Of a DNA stretch of 64,000 bases, positions 1-7,679 are shown piece by piece. Each line of letters opens with the position of its first letter. The stretch's first letter is position 1. This DNA is from Lysobacter_K sp038248955. GTDB lineage: Bacteria; Pseudomonadota; Gammaproteobacteria; Xanthomonadales; Xanthomonadaceae. Both the position numbers and the translations under genes were made by a program. Below the pieces are notes generated by a model. That model saw only the letters and a program-made list of their open reading frames with translations, ran no database searches and had not been told where the DNA came from. The stretch is taken from contig JBBRWW010000001.1 of assembly GCA_038248955.1 (NCBI GenBank), positions 1 to 64,000 of the forward strand, written 5' to 3'.

Positions 1-82
1 ACATCTTCGCGCCGGCGTCGGCCCAGTAGGTCATCGGGGCCATCCATGCGCGGCCAAATTCGTGCATCTGGTAGAGCAACAT
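1..82 (-). CDS. phaZ: Polyhydroxyalkanoate depolymerase, N-terminal fragment
   Basis: Only the first 27 codons lie in the window; the gene continues past the left edge. The start is the ATG reading leftwards from base 82. The N-terminus (MLLYQMHEF, then W and P residues and an acidic/alanine stretch) matches the start of intracellular poly(3-hydroxybutyrate) depolymerases, which typically begin MLYxLHE and use an alpha/beta-hydrolase fold further on. Such enzymes mobilise stored carbon from PHA granules. A possible PhaR operator lies about 80 bases upstream. The catalytic domain is outside the window, so the call rests on the N-terminal pattern alone. Confidence 0.5.
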   Translation of the reverse strand, partial: MLLYQMHEFGRAWMAPMTYWADAGAKM

Positions 83-160
83 CGTGTCCGTTTCCCCTGG
101 TTGACCCTGACGGCCGACGGCGCGTTGATCGCCTGGCGACGGCGCATGCCGAAAAAAATG

Positions 161-171
161 CTGCGCTGCAG
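161..171. promoter_or_regulatory. Possible PhaR operator
   Basis: The palindrome CTGC-GCT-GCAG follows a run of seven A. It fits the CTGC-N3/4-GCAG pattern described for PhaR, the regulator of PHA metabolism and granule genes. It sits about 80 bases ahead of the depolymerase-like start at base 82. The sequence match is seen; binding is inferred. Confidence 0.35.
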
Positions 172-241
172 CGTAGCGGATCGCGGTGGGTGAAAGGTGA
201 ATCGCCATCACGGCCGCATCCGCCGGGGGCAAGACGTTGAT

Positions 242-865
242 TCAGCTGGAAAGTTCGAGTGCCGCCAGGCCGTGGCGCAGGTCGGGCGCGAGCCACAGGT
301 GCGACCCCAGCGGGGCGAGTCCGAGATCCGCGAAGCGCTGACGGTAGAACGACGCCGGCCGGCGCTTGAAGCCGGCCGTGTCGCCATCGATGCCGTCCTC
401 GCGGCAGAACGTTTCCAGGAACGCCACGCCACCGCAGAGCTCGCCAATGCCGGCCAGGCCGCGTTCGAGTTCACGGCTTTCCAGGTAGTGCAGCACATCG
501 CTGCAGACCAGCAGGTCGACCGGCGCGCAGGGGCGCAGGAACTCGAAGTCGCCGAAGCGCGCGAGGTGCAGGTTGCGACGCGCGCCATGCCGGGTGATCG
601 CGTACTGGCTGCTGTCGAAACCGAGGTACCGCAGCTTCGGCCGCAGCTTCAGCAGCGGCGCGCGCCACGCGCCTTCGCCACAGCCGATGTCGAGCACGCT
701 GCGGATCGGGCGTTCAAGATGGTATTCGGCGGTGGCGACGGCCAGCGCCACCTTGCGCGCGAGCCGCGCCGGGCCGCCGATCTGGCTGCCGCGCGCGGCC
801 GGGCTGCGGTACCACTGTTCGAAGTAGGCCTGGTCGTACTGCTTGGTGGTCGTGGATTTTCTCAT
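242..865 (-). CDS. Class I SAM-dependent methyltransferase
   Basis: A 207-residue protein with the Rossmann-type motif VLDIGCGEG (motif I) about 55 residues from the chosen start, then GFDSS (motif II) and DLLVCSDVLHYL (motif IV/post-motif), as in class I S-adenosylmethionine methyltransferases. The ATG at 865 (MRKSTTTKQYD) is preferred over the ATG 45 bases upstream because the family normally starts with a charged YDxxYF segment shortly before the fold. The substrate cannot be told. It is divergent from the small gene at 953 and likely monocistronic. Confidence 0.75.
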   Translation of the reverse strand: MRKSTTTKQYDQAYFEQWYRSPAARGSQIGGPARLARKVALAVATAEYHLERPIRSVLDIGCGEGAWRAPLLKLRPKLRYLGFDSSQYAITRHGARRNLHLARFGDFEFLRPCAPVDLLVCSDVLHYLESRELERGLAGIGELCGGVAFLETFCREDGIDGDTAGFKRRPASFYRQRFADLGLAPLGSHLWLAPDLRHGLAALELSS

Positions 866-952
866 GGCGCGAATGCTAACGCGGGCGCGGCCAATCACGC
901 GATGCAGCATGGACTACGGATACGGTCTCGCCTCCCTCACTGGAGTGCCGCC

Positions 953-1213
953 ATGACCGACGAACGCAATATCGCCCACGACAAGAAAGTAGCCGAGCAG
1001 AAACGCCAGCAAGGCAGCGGTGCCCACGACGCCGTGCAACCACAGCCAGGCAGGAAGCCGCCGCAGGTCGACGACGATACCCAGCCGTCGCAGACGCGCG
1101 CACGGGAGATGTACAAGGACGGCGACGCGCCACTTGACCATTCGCATGAAAGCCTTGAAAACCCGGCCGAAGACGACCTGCGCGACAAGCCGTCCGACGC
1201 CGACAACGGCTGA
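953..1213 (+). CDS. Small hydrophilic protein of unknown function
   Basis: An 86-residue, highly charged protein rich in D, E, K, Q and R, with no signal peptide, membrane segment or recognisable domain; it is probably cytoplasmic and largely disordered. The ATG at 953 is chosen because the frame extends far upstream only as an antisense shadow of the methyltransferase gene. I do not recognise a family. Its divergence from the methyltransferase at 242-865 suggests a shared promoter region of about 90 bases. Confidence 0.55.
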   Translation: MTDERNIAHDKKVAEQKRQQGSGAHDAVQPQPGRKPPQVDDDTQPSQTRAREMYKDGDAPLDHSHESLENPAEDDLRDKPSDADNG

Positions 1214-1294
1214 CGCCCACGGCACGACGGCATCGGCGGGTGCGCCGCGCACCGGCGCATGGCATGCTCCCGGCCCTGACCTGAGGAGCATGCC

Positions 1295-1744
1295 GTGGCC
1301 TACCTGTGGATCAAAACCGCCCACCTCGTCTTCGTGATCGCGTGGATGGCGGCGGTGTTCTACCTGCCGCGGATCCTGGTCAACCTGGCCGAAGCCGGTG
1401 ACGTGCCTGCGGTGCGCACTCGACTGGTGCTGATGGGGCGGCGGCTGTATGGCTTCGGGCACCTGATGTTCGGGTTCGCGGTCGCGTTGGGCCTGCTGCT
1501 GTGGATGGGAAATCGCCTGCTCGCGGGCTTTCCGTCGGTGGTCGCGCCCGGCAGTGGCTGGATGCACGCCAAGCTGGCCCTGGTGGCGCTGCTGTTCGCG
1601 TATTACATCGTCAGCGGGCGCTGGCTCAAGGGCGCCGACGCCGGGCGCGCCCTGCCGTCGTCGAAGCTCCTGCGCTGGTTCAATGAGATCCCGGTGCTGG
1701 TGCTGGTCGCGATCGTGTTCCTGGTGCTCGCCAAGCCATTCTGA
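1295..1744 (+). CDS. HemJ/CopD-like integral membrane protein
   Basis: A 149-residue protein with four hydrophobic segments. It resembles the HemJ (protoporphyrinogen IX oxidase)/CopD-like family: a histidine in the first helix (KTAHLVFVIAW), YLPR after it, and HAKL at the third helix, where HemJ has conserved His and Lys. HemJ oxidises protoporphyrinogen IX to protoporphyrin IX in haem synthesis; assignment of that activity here is inference. The start is GTG at 1295 with GAGGA seven bases upstream; the nearer ATG at 1290 is out of frame. Confidence 0.7.
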   Translation: MAYLWIKTAHLVFVIAWMAAVFYLPRILVNLAEAGDVPAVRTRLVLMGRRLYGFGHLMFGFAVALGLLLWMGNRLLAGFPSVVAPGSGWMHAKLALVALLFAYYIVSGRWLKGADAGRALPSSKLLRWFNEIPVLVLVAIVFLVLAKPF

Positions 1745-1761
1745 TCGGCCCGGAGAAACGG

Positions 1762-2250
1762 TCACGCCCGCGAGTACTTCCACGAGACCATCCGCCCCTC
1801 GCGGTATGGCATCACGCCGTGGAACGGGCGCGGGTCGGCGTCGAACACCAGTGGCAGGAACTGGCGGTCGCCTTCCCACATCGGCAGTTCGTGCAGGCGG
1901 TCGAGCGCCACCCATTCAAGAGTGCCCTCGGGATTGCTGGTGTACGGCGTGCCGCTGTAGGCGGTGATGACGAAGATGAAACCGAGCCAGTCCTCGCCGT
2001 GCTTGCCGAAGCCGGGCCAGCTGACAGTGCCGCGCAACGACAGCTGCTCGCAGTCGATCCCGGCCTCCTCGTGGATCTCGCGGCGCATGCCGGCAACCAC
2101 GTCCTCGTCGGCCTCGAGCTTGCCGCCCAGGCCGTTGTACTTGCCCAGGTGGGCGTCATCGGCGCGCGCATTGCGATGCACCAGCAGCGCCTCGCGGCCG
2201 TCGGGAGACAGCACGTATCCAAGCGTGGCAACGATCGGCGTATAGGGCAT
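1762..2250 (-). CDS. NUDIX hydrolase, MutT/MTH1-like
   Basis: A 162-residue protein with a complete NUDIX box around residues 42-65: GG-K-LEADED, then REIHEEAGI, giving the metal-binding REXXEE core. The wider pattern (YTPIVATLGYVL at the N-terminus, KYNGLGGK before the box, a W-rich C-terminus) resembles MTH1-type 8-oxo-dGTP diphosphatases that clean oxidised nucleotides from the pool. The exact substrate is inferred. It converges with the HemJ-like gene, with 17 bases between the two stop codons. Confidence 0.85.
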   Translation of the reverse strand: MPYTPIVATLGYVLSPDGREALLVHRNARADDAHLGKYNGLGGKLEADEDVVAGMRREIHEEAGIDCEQLSLRGTVSWPGFGKHGEDWLGFIFVITAYSGTPYTSNPEGTLEWVALDRLHELPMWEGDRQFLPLVFDADPRPFHGVMPYREGRMVSWKYSRA

Positions 2251-2346
2251 CGGTCTGCGGCGCAGTGGGGCGGGACAGTGTAGCGACGGAGCCGATTGCA
2301 GATGGCGCTGGGCTTGCGCCAGTCGTCGTCGTGCCGGTGACGTGGG

Positions 2347-2799
2347 CTATCCGGCGCGGTCGCGCGCGCCAGATCCACTGGTCGCCGGTGGGTCCACCGT
2401 GCGCCGCGCCAGCCGCTCCCCAAGCAATGCCGCCGGGATCGGCAGCAGCAGGCCGGCCGCGATCAGTCCGGATGGGTGCGGCATGCGCGCGACCATCGCC
2501 ACCACGCCGGACATCACCAACAGCGCGATCAGCATCGCCGCGCCTCGCGGGTGGCGGGCGATCCTCGCCGCGACGAACCCGCCGGCGAACGCGCCCAGGG
2601 TCCACGCCGCTGCCAGCATCGCCTTGGCGGCGAATGGCATCGTCGCGACGAACTGCGCGAACGCGGCCTCGTGTGCCGGATTCATCGGGTCGATCCCGGC
2701 GGGCGGCGGATACATCGCGTGGCCAAGCATCTCGATCGCCATGATCACCACGAACATCGCCACCACGCCGGCCAGCACCCCGAGGATCGTGCGCAGCAT
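2347..2799 (-). CDS. Hypothetical four-helix membrane protein
   Basis: A 150-residue, strongly hydrophobic protein with about four transmembrane segments: near residues 3-25, 55-75, 85-105 and 110-130. A short PPPAGIDP loop follows the first helix. The ATG at 2799 is chosen because it directly precedes the first membrane helix (MLRTILG); the reading frame remains open upstream but encodes an arginine-rich, unlikely extension. No catalytic motif is visible and the family is not recognised. Confidence 0.65.
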   Translation of the reverse strand: MLRTILGVLAGVVAMFVVIMAIEMLGHAMYPPPAGIDPMNPAHEAAFAQFVATMPFAAKAMLAAAWTLGAFAGGFVAARIARHPRGAAMLIALLVMSGVVAMVARMPHPSGLIAAGLLLPIPAALLGERLARRTVDPPATSGSGARDRAG

Positions 2800-2914
2800 G
2801 GGTCTTTTCCCTTGGTCGTCGACGCTCCAGCATCGCGTCGTCCCGACGGATCCACAACCGCCGCGCTCATGCCAACGCTGCGCATAATCGCCGCTACTGC
2901 CCCGGAGTCCGCCG

Positions 2915-3160
2915 ATGACCGCACCCGCCCCCCGCCTGCCCGCCTTCGCCGGCAGCCTGCGCGACGCCTCCCACAACCGTCGCCCGGATGTGCATGCCTG
3001 TGCCGCGATGCTGACCGAGGGCGCGCGCGCCGCCGGCGCCGAGGTCAGCCTGATCGAACTGCGCGACTATCCGCTACCGGTCCATGACGGCGACATCGAG
3101 GTCGCCGGCATCGTGGCTGCCTCGCCCGGGGCGGCTGGCCCGGCAGGAGCCACGGCATGA
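2915..3160 (+). pseudogene. Truncated NAD(P)H-dependent FMN reductase
   Basis: The 81-codon frame starts like the flavodoxin-fold NADPH-dependent FMN reductases (FAGSLR...S.NR, AAGAEVSLIELRDYPLPVHDGD), which are normally about 180-200 residues. After roughly 62 residues the similarity stops. The remainder is a short alanine/glycine tail, and the frame ends overlapping the start of the thioesterase gene (ATGA at 3157-3160). The flavin-site and active-site loops of the C-terminal two thirds are missing, so a working reductase is unlikely. An internal deletion that joined the 5' part to the next gene is the simplest explanation. Confidence 0.65.
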
Positions 3161-3648
3161 GGGGCAAGCAGCGCGAGCTCACCCTGCGTTTCCTCGCCGA
3201 GCCGACCGACGTCAACTACGGCGGCAAGGTCCACGGCGGGGTGGTGATGAAGTGGATCGACCAGGCCGGCTACGCCGCGGCGGTCGGCTGGAGCGGCACC
3301 TACAGCGTCACCGTCGCGGTCGGCGGGATCCGCTTCGTCGCCCCGATCCGCATCAGCGACCTGGTCACGGTGCGCACCAAGCTGATCCACACCGGCACCA
3401 GCAGCATGCATTTTGCGGTCGATGTCGCGGCGGCCGACCCGATGGGCGGCGAATCGCGCATGTGCACGCATTGCGTGATCGTGTTCGTCGCGTTGGACGG
3501 GGTGGAGGGCAGGCCGTCGCAGGTCCCGACCTGGACGCCCACGACGGACGACGACCGCCGCCTGGCCGACTATGCGATCAAGGTCATGGAGCTGAGCAAG
3601 GGGATCGAGGAGACCATCGAACGTTTTGGCGCCACGTCCATCGGCTGA
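3157..3648 (+). CDS. Hotdog-fold acyl-CoA thioesterase
   Basis: A 163-residue single-domain hotdog protein with the YciA/ACOT-type signature: TDVNYGGKVHGG at residues 18-29, followed by MKWIDQAGYAAA, then FVAPI and the D-V-T strand pairs. The family hydrolyses acyl-CoA esters to free fatty acids and CoA in the cytoplasm. The start ATG overlaps the stop of the truncated flavin reductase (ATGA), suggesting that it was or still is translated by coupling. It is followed by a perfect hairpin terminator at 3728. Confidence 0.85.
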   Translation: MRGKQRELTLRFLAEPTDVNYGGKVHGGVVMKWIDQAGYAAAVGWSGTYSVTVAVGGIRFVAPIRISDLVTVRTKLIHTGTSSMHFAVDVAAADPMGGESRMCTHCVIVFVALDGVEGRPSQVPTWTPTTDDDRRLADYAIKVMELSKGIEETIERFGATSIG

Positions 3649-3727
3649 ATCGTGACCTTGCGCCGGCATCGGACTGCCGTGGGCGACCGGGCGCGCTGTC
3701 GGAAATCAACGCGCCTCGCCAACGCAG

Positions 3728-3749
3728 AAGGCCGCCCGGAGGCGGCCTT
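3728..3749. terminator. Bidirectional hairpin terminator
   Basis: A perfect 9-bp stem (AAGGCCGCC/GGCGGCCTT) with a CGGA loop. It lies between the convergent thioesterase (stop at 3648) and NlpC/P60 peptidase (stop at 3789) genes, so it can serve both strands. Confidence 0.7.
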
Positions 3750-3788
3750 CGTTCGTGTCGGCCGTGGGCCGGACGGCATCCCGGTGGA

Positions 3789-4469
3789 TCAGATCCCGTG
3801 CACCCGGCGCGCCTGGACGAACTTGTTGCTCCAGTAGCCGGTGTCGAGGCTGGAGACCATCACGTCCTTGCCAGTGCTCGGGGCATGCACGAAACGGCCT
3901 TCGCCCAGGTAAATGCCGACATGGTCGACCTGGCCGCGACGGCCGAAGAACACCAGGTCACCCTCGGTGAGATTGGCGCGATCGCTGATCAGGTCGCCGG
4001 TCTGGGCCATTTCCCGCGATACGCGCGGCAGTTCGATGCCCAGGGCATTGCGGAACACATAGCCGACCAGGCCACTGCAGTCGAAACCGTTGTCCGGCGA
4101 GGTGCCGCCCCAACGGTACGGCGTGCCGAGCAGGGCGAGTGCGCGCTGCAACACGGTCTTGACCCGGCCCTGTCCATCGTTGGGCTTGCCGGCATCGCCG
4201 CCGCGGGGCACCAGCAGTCGGTTGAAGTCCGTCGCCAGCAGCAGCGCCCGGTCGGACAGGGTCATCGACTCGGCCAGCAGGGTGCGGCTGGCGGGCGCCG
4301 GGGCATCGGCGGAATCGCCGGCCATCGAGGAACTCGGCACCTGCTGCGCGACCGCGGGCAGGGCCGGGACGGACACCAGCAGGGCAAGCAGGATGCGGAA
4401 AGAGGCCCGCTTGAAGCGGGAGGCTGGGGCGGCTGCACGGCGGCCGTGGTGCGTTGAATTGATCGTCAC
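3789..4469 (-). CDS. Secreted NlpC/P60 (C40) cell-wall peptidase
   Basis: A 226-residue protein with a basic N-terminus and hydrophobic signal segment (about residues 23-41, ending AVA-QQ), then an NlpC/P60 domain from about residue 105. The catalytic cysteine is in FDCSGLVGY (C131), the histidine in DHVGIY (H183), and a third polar residue lies around FVHAPS (H195). Such enzymes cut the D-gamma-glutamyl/meso-DAP stem-peptide bond in the periplasm. A second, lipoprotein-type paralogue lies directly upstream on the same strand, separated by 117 bases. Confidence 0.88.
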   Translation of the reverse strand: MTINSTHHGRRAAAPASRFKRASFRILLALLVSVPALPAVAQQVPSSSMAGDSADAPAPASRTLLAESMTLSDRALLLATDFNRLLVPRGGDAGKPNDGQGRVKTVLQRALALLGTPYRWGGTSPDNGFDCSGLVGYVFRNALGIELPRVSREMAQTGDLISDRANLTEGDLVFFGRRGQVDHVGIYLGEGRFVHAPSTGKDVMVSSLDTGYWSNKFVQARRVHGI

Positions 4470-4586
4470 TGGGTCATCACGAAGTCGTCACCGGGCGATC
4501 ATGCCCTCCCCACGCTATCGGCAGGTTCAATTTCCGTTATAAAAATGTTAACAATGGACGGACCGCCGTCACAAACCCGTCACCTG

Positions 4587-5162
4587 TTATTTCAGGACGC
4601 GTTTGGCGCCCGAGTAGTGGTCGCGCCAATACGGGCCGTCCAGGCGGTCCAGGCGCACGGTCCCGCCGCTGCTGGGCGCGTGTACGAAGCGGCCTTCACC
4701 GACGTAGATGCCGACGTGGCTGACATCGCCGGCGCTGCCGAAGAACACCAGGTCGGCGGCGGTCAGGCGGGGCACCTCGATCGGTGGCCCCTGGAATCCG
4801 GCCAGTTCGCGTGAGCTGCGCGGCAGGCGCAATGCCAGCATGTCGCTGTAGACGTAGTTGACCAGGCCGCTGCAGTCGAAGCCGCCTTCGGGCGTATTGC
4901 CGCCGTACCGGTAAGGCGTTCCCACCAGGCTGATCGCGCGCATCAGCACGGCATTGGCGGCAGCGGGGTCGCGCGGGGCCACGGCGGTCCAGGTGCGCGC
5001 GGGAACATCCGGATGGGAACCCCGCACGGTCTGGCGACCACCGCCACAGCCCGTCATCGCCAAGCACGCCAGCAGTGCCAGGAGGCCCGGCCGCGGCCAA
5101 TGCCGCAGCGGGGCCGCTGGCGCGGGGGCAGGGTTGCCGGGATAATGCGCGGCCTTGTTCAT
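4587..5162 (-). CDS. NlpC/P60 family lipoprotein
   Basis: A 191-residue lipoprotein. A long basic/proline-rich N-terminus leads into a hydrophobic segment and the lipobox LAMTGC (C39). The C40 peptidase domain has RYGGNTPEGGFDCSGL (catalytic C97), SHVGIY (H149) and FVHAPSS (H161). The product should be anchored in the outer membrane facing peptidoglycan, like E. coli Spr/MepS and NlpC. It is a paralogue of the protein at 3789-4469, with the same spacing of catalytic residues. The start ATG at 5162 is opposite and divergent from slyD. Confidence 0.88.
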   Translation of the reverse strand: MNKAAHYPGNPAPAPAAPLRHWPRPGLLALLACLAMTGCGGGRQTVRGSHPDVPARTWTAVAPRDPAAANAVLMRAISLVGTPYRYGGNTPEGGFDCSGLVNYVYSDMLALRLPRSSRELAGFQGPPIEVPRLTAADLVFFGSAGDVSHVGIYVGEGRFVHAPSSGGTVRLDRLDGPYWRDHYSGAKRVLK

Positions 5163-5276
5163 GGTCGAAGCTTGGCCGCTCCCGTCGCTGGCGGCAAGCC
5201 GCAGGCGACCTGCCGCCGATCAGCCCTCCTCCCAGCCCCTCCGCGGCCGCGCCGCAGACCCGTCGAGACCTTGTTA

Positions 5277-5771
5277 ATGAATATCGAAAAAGATCGCGTC
5301 GTCCTGTTCCACTACACCGTCAGCGAGCAGGCCGCGCATGCCGCGGGCGACGAGCCGCTGGAGACCTCCGAAGGCAGCGGTCCGCTGGCGATCATGATCG
5401 GCCACGGCAACATCATCCCGGGCCTGGAGAAGGCCATGGAAGGCCACGTCGCTGGCGACAAGTTCGAAGCCGATGTCGCCGCGGTGGATGCCTACGGCGT
5501 CCACCAGGAAGGCCTGACCCAACGCGTGCCCAAGAAGCACTTCAAGGACGCGCGCCTGCAGCCGGGCATGCAGGCCGTGCTGCCGACCAATTTCGGCCCG
5601 CGCGCGGTCACGATCCTCAAGGTCGGCATGAGCGTGGTGGATGTCGACCTCAACCACCCGATGGCCGGCAAGGACCTGCATTTCGCCGTTGAGATCGTCG
5701 AGGTTCGCGAGGCAAGTGCCGAAGAGCTCGCCCACGGCCATGTGCACGGCGAGGGCGGCCACCAGCACTGA
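5277..5771 (+). CDS. slyD: SlyD-type FKBP peptidyl-prolyl cis-trans isomerase
   Basis: A 164-residue FKBP of the SlyD class. FKBP core motifs include a VLFHYTVSE-type first strand and GHGNIIPGLEKAMEGHVAGDKF, followed by the insert-in-flap chaperone domain (AYGVHQEGLTQRVPK) and a return to the FKBP strand. A histidine-rich C-terminus (HGHVHGEGGHQH) could bind nickel or other metals as in SlyD. It accelerates proline isomerisation and acts as a holdase. The chosen ATG at 5277 starts the FKBP fold; upstream in-frame codons are unlike protein. A strong terminator follows. Confidence 0.9.
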   Translation: MNIEKDRVVLFHYTVSEQAAHAAGDEPLETSEGSGPLAIMIGHGNIIPGLEKAMEGHVAGDKFEADVAAVDAYGVHQEGLTQRVPKKHFKDARLQPGMQAVLPTNFGPRAVTILKVGMSVVDVDLNHPMAGKDLHFAVEIVEVREASAEELAHGHVHGEGGHQH

Positions 5772-5798
5772 CGGCGATTGCCACCCCGGCGCCAAAAG

Positions 5799-5824
5799 AA
5801 ACGGCCCGCTTGCGCGGGCCGTTT
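5799..5824. terminator. Strong bidirectional terminator
   Basis: A perfect 11-bp stem (AAACGGCCCGC/GCGGGCCGTTT) with a TTGC loop and A/T ends on both strands. It lies between the convergent slyD (stop at 5771) and M4 protease (stop at 5850) genes. Confidence 0.85.
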
Positions 5825-5849
5825 CAATGTTGCGCGATGAAACGCTGGA

Positions 5850-7457
5850 TCAGTTGACGCTGACCGCCGACCAGGTGGCAGCAACCGCGTTGTACTGGGC
5901 CGAGCCGGCGCCATACAGGGCCGTCGCCGCGCTCAACGTCGCGGCACGGGCGCCCGCGTAGTTGGTGCTGGAGGTCATGTAGGTCGTCACCGCCTTGTAC
6001 CAGATGCGCTCGGCGGCGGATCGTCCGATGCCGGCCAGGGTCGACCCGTCGCAGGTGGGCGAGGTGTGGTCGACGCCATTGAACGTCTTCGCGCCGCTGC
6101 CTTCCGCCAGCAGGTAGAAGAAGTGGTTGGCCACGCCCGACGAGTAATGGACATCCAGTGAGCCGAGGGTGCTGGCATAGCAGTTCGGCGACCTGGTGTC
6201 CTTGATCGGGTTGTACATGTAGCGAAGCGCCGTCTGGTTCGGGCTGCCGGGCACGTTGGCGATATAGATTTCCTCGCCGATCAGGTAGTCGGGCACGTCG
6301 GAGGCGTTGGCGGCGTAGAACTCCACCATCGCGCCCATGATGTCCGAGTTGGCTTCGTTGAGGCCGCCGGACTCGCCCGAATAGGTCAGGTTGGCCGTGC
6401 GGCTCATGACGCCGTGGCTCATCTCGTGGCCCGCCACGTCCAGGTCCACCAGCGGACTGTAGGTCACGCCGTCGCCGTCGCCGAAGGTCATGCAGAAGCA
6501 GGAGTCGGACCAGTAGGCATTGACGTAGTTGCGGCCGTAGTGAACCTTGCTCAGCGCGCCCACGCCATTGTTGGCGATGCCGTTGCGGCCGTGGACGTTC
6601 TTGTAGTAGTCCCAGGTTTCGGCGATGCCGAAATGGGCGTCGGCAGCGGCCGATGCGGCATCGGAATTGCTGTTGTTGCCCCAGGTGTTGTCGGCGTCGC
6701 TGAAGATGGTGCCGCTGCCACGGGTGGAGCCGGCCATGTCGGTGGTGTAACCGCCACCGCGGGTCTGGTCCTTCATCTGGAAACCGGTGCCGCAACTGGT
6801 GGTGTTGATCGCCACGTTGCCGGCGTAGAGGGTCCTGCCGGTGCCCGTGGCCGAGGTGGTCCCGGTGCAGATGCTACCGCCGCCGGGCTTTGCGGTATGG
6901 ACCATGTCCCACTCGTCCAGGATCAGGCCGTTGCCGGCATCGACGATGTAGTGCATTTCGGTCGGCGTCTGGTCGGCCTTCATGCCCGACATGCGCACGT
7001 CGAACGCCAGCACCGGGCTCTTGCCACGCGCATAGATGACCTGGCTGGCCGACGGCACGCCTTCGAAGCCGGTGCCGAACGCGACGCCAGCCTCGACGAT
7101 CGCCTGGTCCGCGGTCAGGTTGCCGTTGAGCGCCGGTCGCCCGGTGGTCTTGAGGGTCTGGCTGGCAGAAATGAACTTGCCGTTGTTGGAATGCACGACG
7201 ACGTCGCCGCCGATCATCGGCAGGCCGCGATAGCTGCGGTCGAAGCGGACATGCTCGGTGCCGTCGGCATCCACGATGCTGTCACGGACGGTGAAGCCGT
7301 CTGCGGCCGCGCGCTTGAGAGCGCCGGGGTTGCTGTCGATCAGTCCCTTGGCTCGGGCGGCGGCCGGAGACTGGTCGGGCGGGGAAGCAAGGGCTGGAGC
7401 GGAAATGGCAAGTACGCTGACGATGGCGGCGCCGAGCAGGCTGGATTTGATGCGCAT
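5850..7457 (-). CDS. Secreted thermolysin-family (M4) metalloprotease
   Basis: A 535-residue preproprotein. The signal peptide (MRIKSSLLGA to PALA) covers about residues 1-24. An FTP/PepSY-type propeptide region runs to about 190, then the M4 catalytic domain. The zinc site is HEMSH (H344, H348), with the third ligand in GGLNEANSD (E368), matching the thermolysin HExxH...E pattern; a downstream DVHYSSGVANH segment holds the usual transition-state histidine. There is no C-terminal PPC/P-domain. It is a likely exported broad-spectrum protease, typical of lytic or predatory xanthomonads. The start ATG at 7457 fits the signal peptide; the frame is open far upstream only as a shadow. Confidence 0.92.
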   Translation of the reverse strand: MRIKSSLLGAAIVSVLAISAPALASPPDQSPAAARAKGLIDSNPGALKRAAADGFTVRDSIVDADGTEHVRFDRSYRGLPMIGGDVVVHSNNGKFISASQTLKTTGRPALNGNLTADQAIVEAGVAFGTGFEGVPSASQVIYARGKSPVLAFDVRMSGMKADQTPTEMHYIVDAGNGLILDEWDMVHTAKPGGGSICTGTTSATGTGRTLYAGNVAINTTSCGTGFQMKDQTRGGGYTTDMAGSTRGSGTIFSDADNTWGNNSNSDAASAAADAHFGIAETWDYYKNVHGRNGIANNGVGALSKVHYGRNYVNAYWSDSCFCMTFGDGDGVTYSPLVDLDVAGHEMSHGVMSRTANLTYSGESGGLNEANSDIMGAMVEFYAANASDVPDYLIGEEIYIANVPGSPNQTALRYMYNPIKDTRSPNCYASTLGSLDVHYSSGVANHFFYLLAEGSGAKTFNGVDHTSPTCDGSTLAGIGRSAAERIWYKAVTTYMTSSTNYAGARAATLSAATALYGAGSAQYNAVAATWSAVSVN

Positions 7458-7679
7458 TAAAGTGACGTCCCCTGGAATGGTGCGGAATCGCTGCGGCGCG
7501 TGCCGGAGCGGGTGGATTCGCGTTCGCACCCTGACGCCGGCATCCTGTCGTCGCACCGGAGCGCTCCCGTAGGAAACGTAATTCCCAATCGCGCGCCCCA
7601 TCACGATTGAGTCGGCAGGGAGGGTGAAAGTGTGACGAGCTTTGCAAATTACCCTTCCTGTGGTCGGCCGTATGTTGCG

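Noticed and set aside
4500..4586. A specific sigma-70 promoter in the AT-rich stretch upstream of the NlpC/P60 gene
   Set aside because: A TATAAC-like element is present but no -35 box at proper spacing could be placed with confidence.
7632..7679. GTG start at 7632 for the DadA-like gene
   Set aside because: It has a good Shine-Dalgarno sequence, but the 16 codons show low third-position GC and no family similarity; ATG at 7680 is preferred, though the longer form is not excluded.
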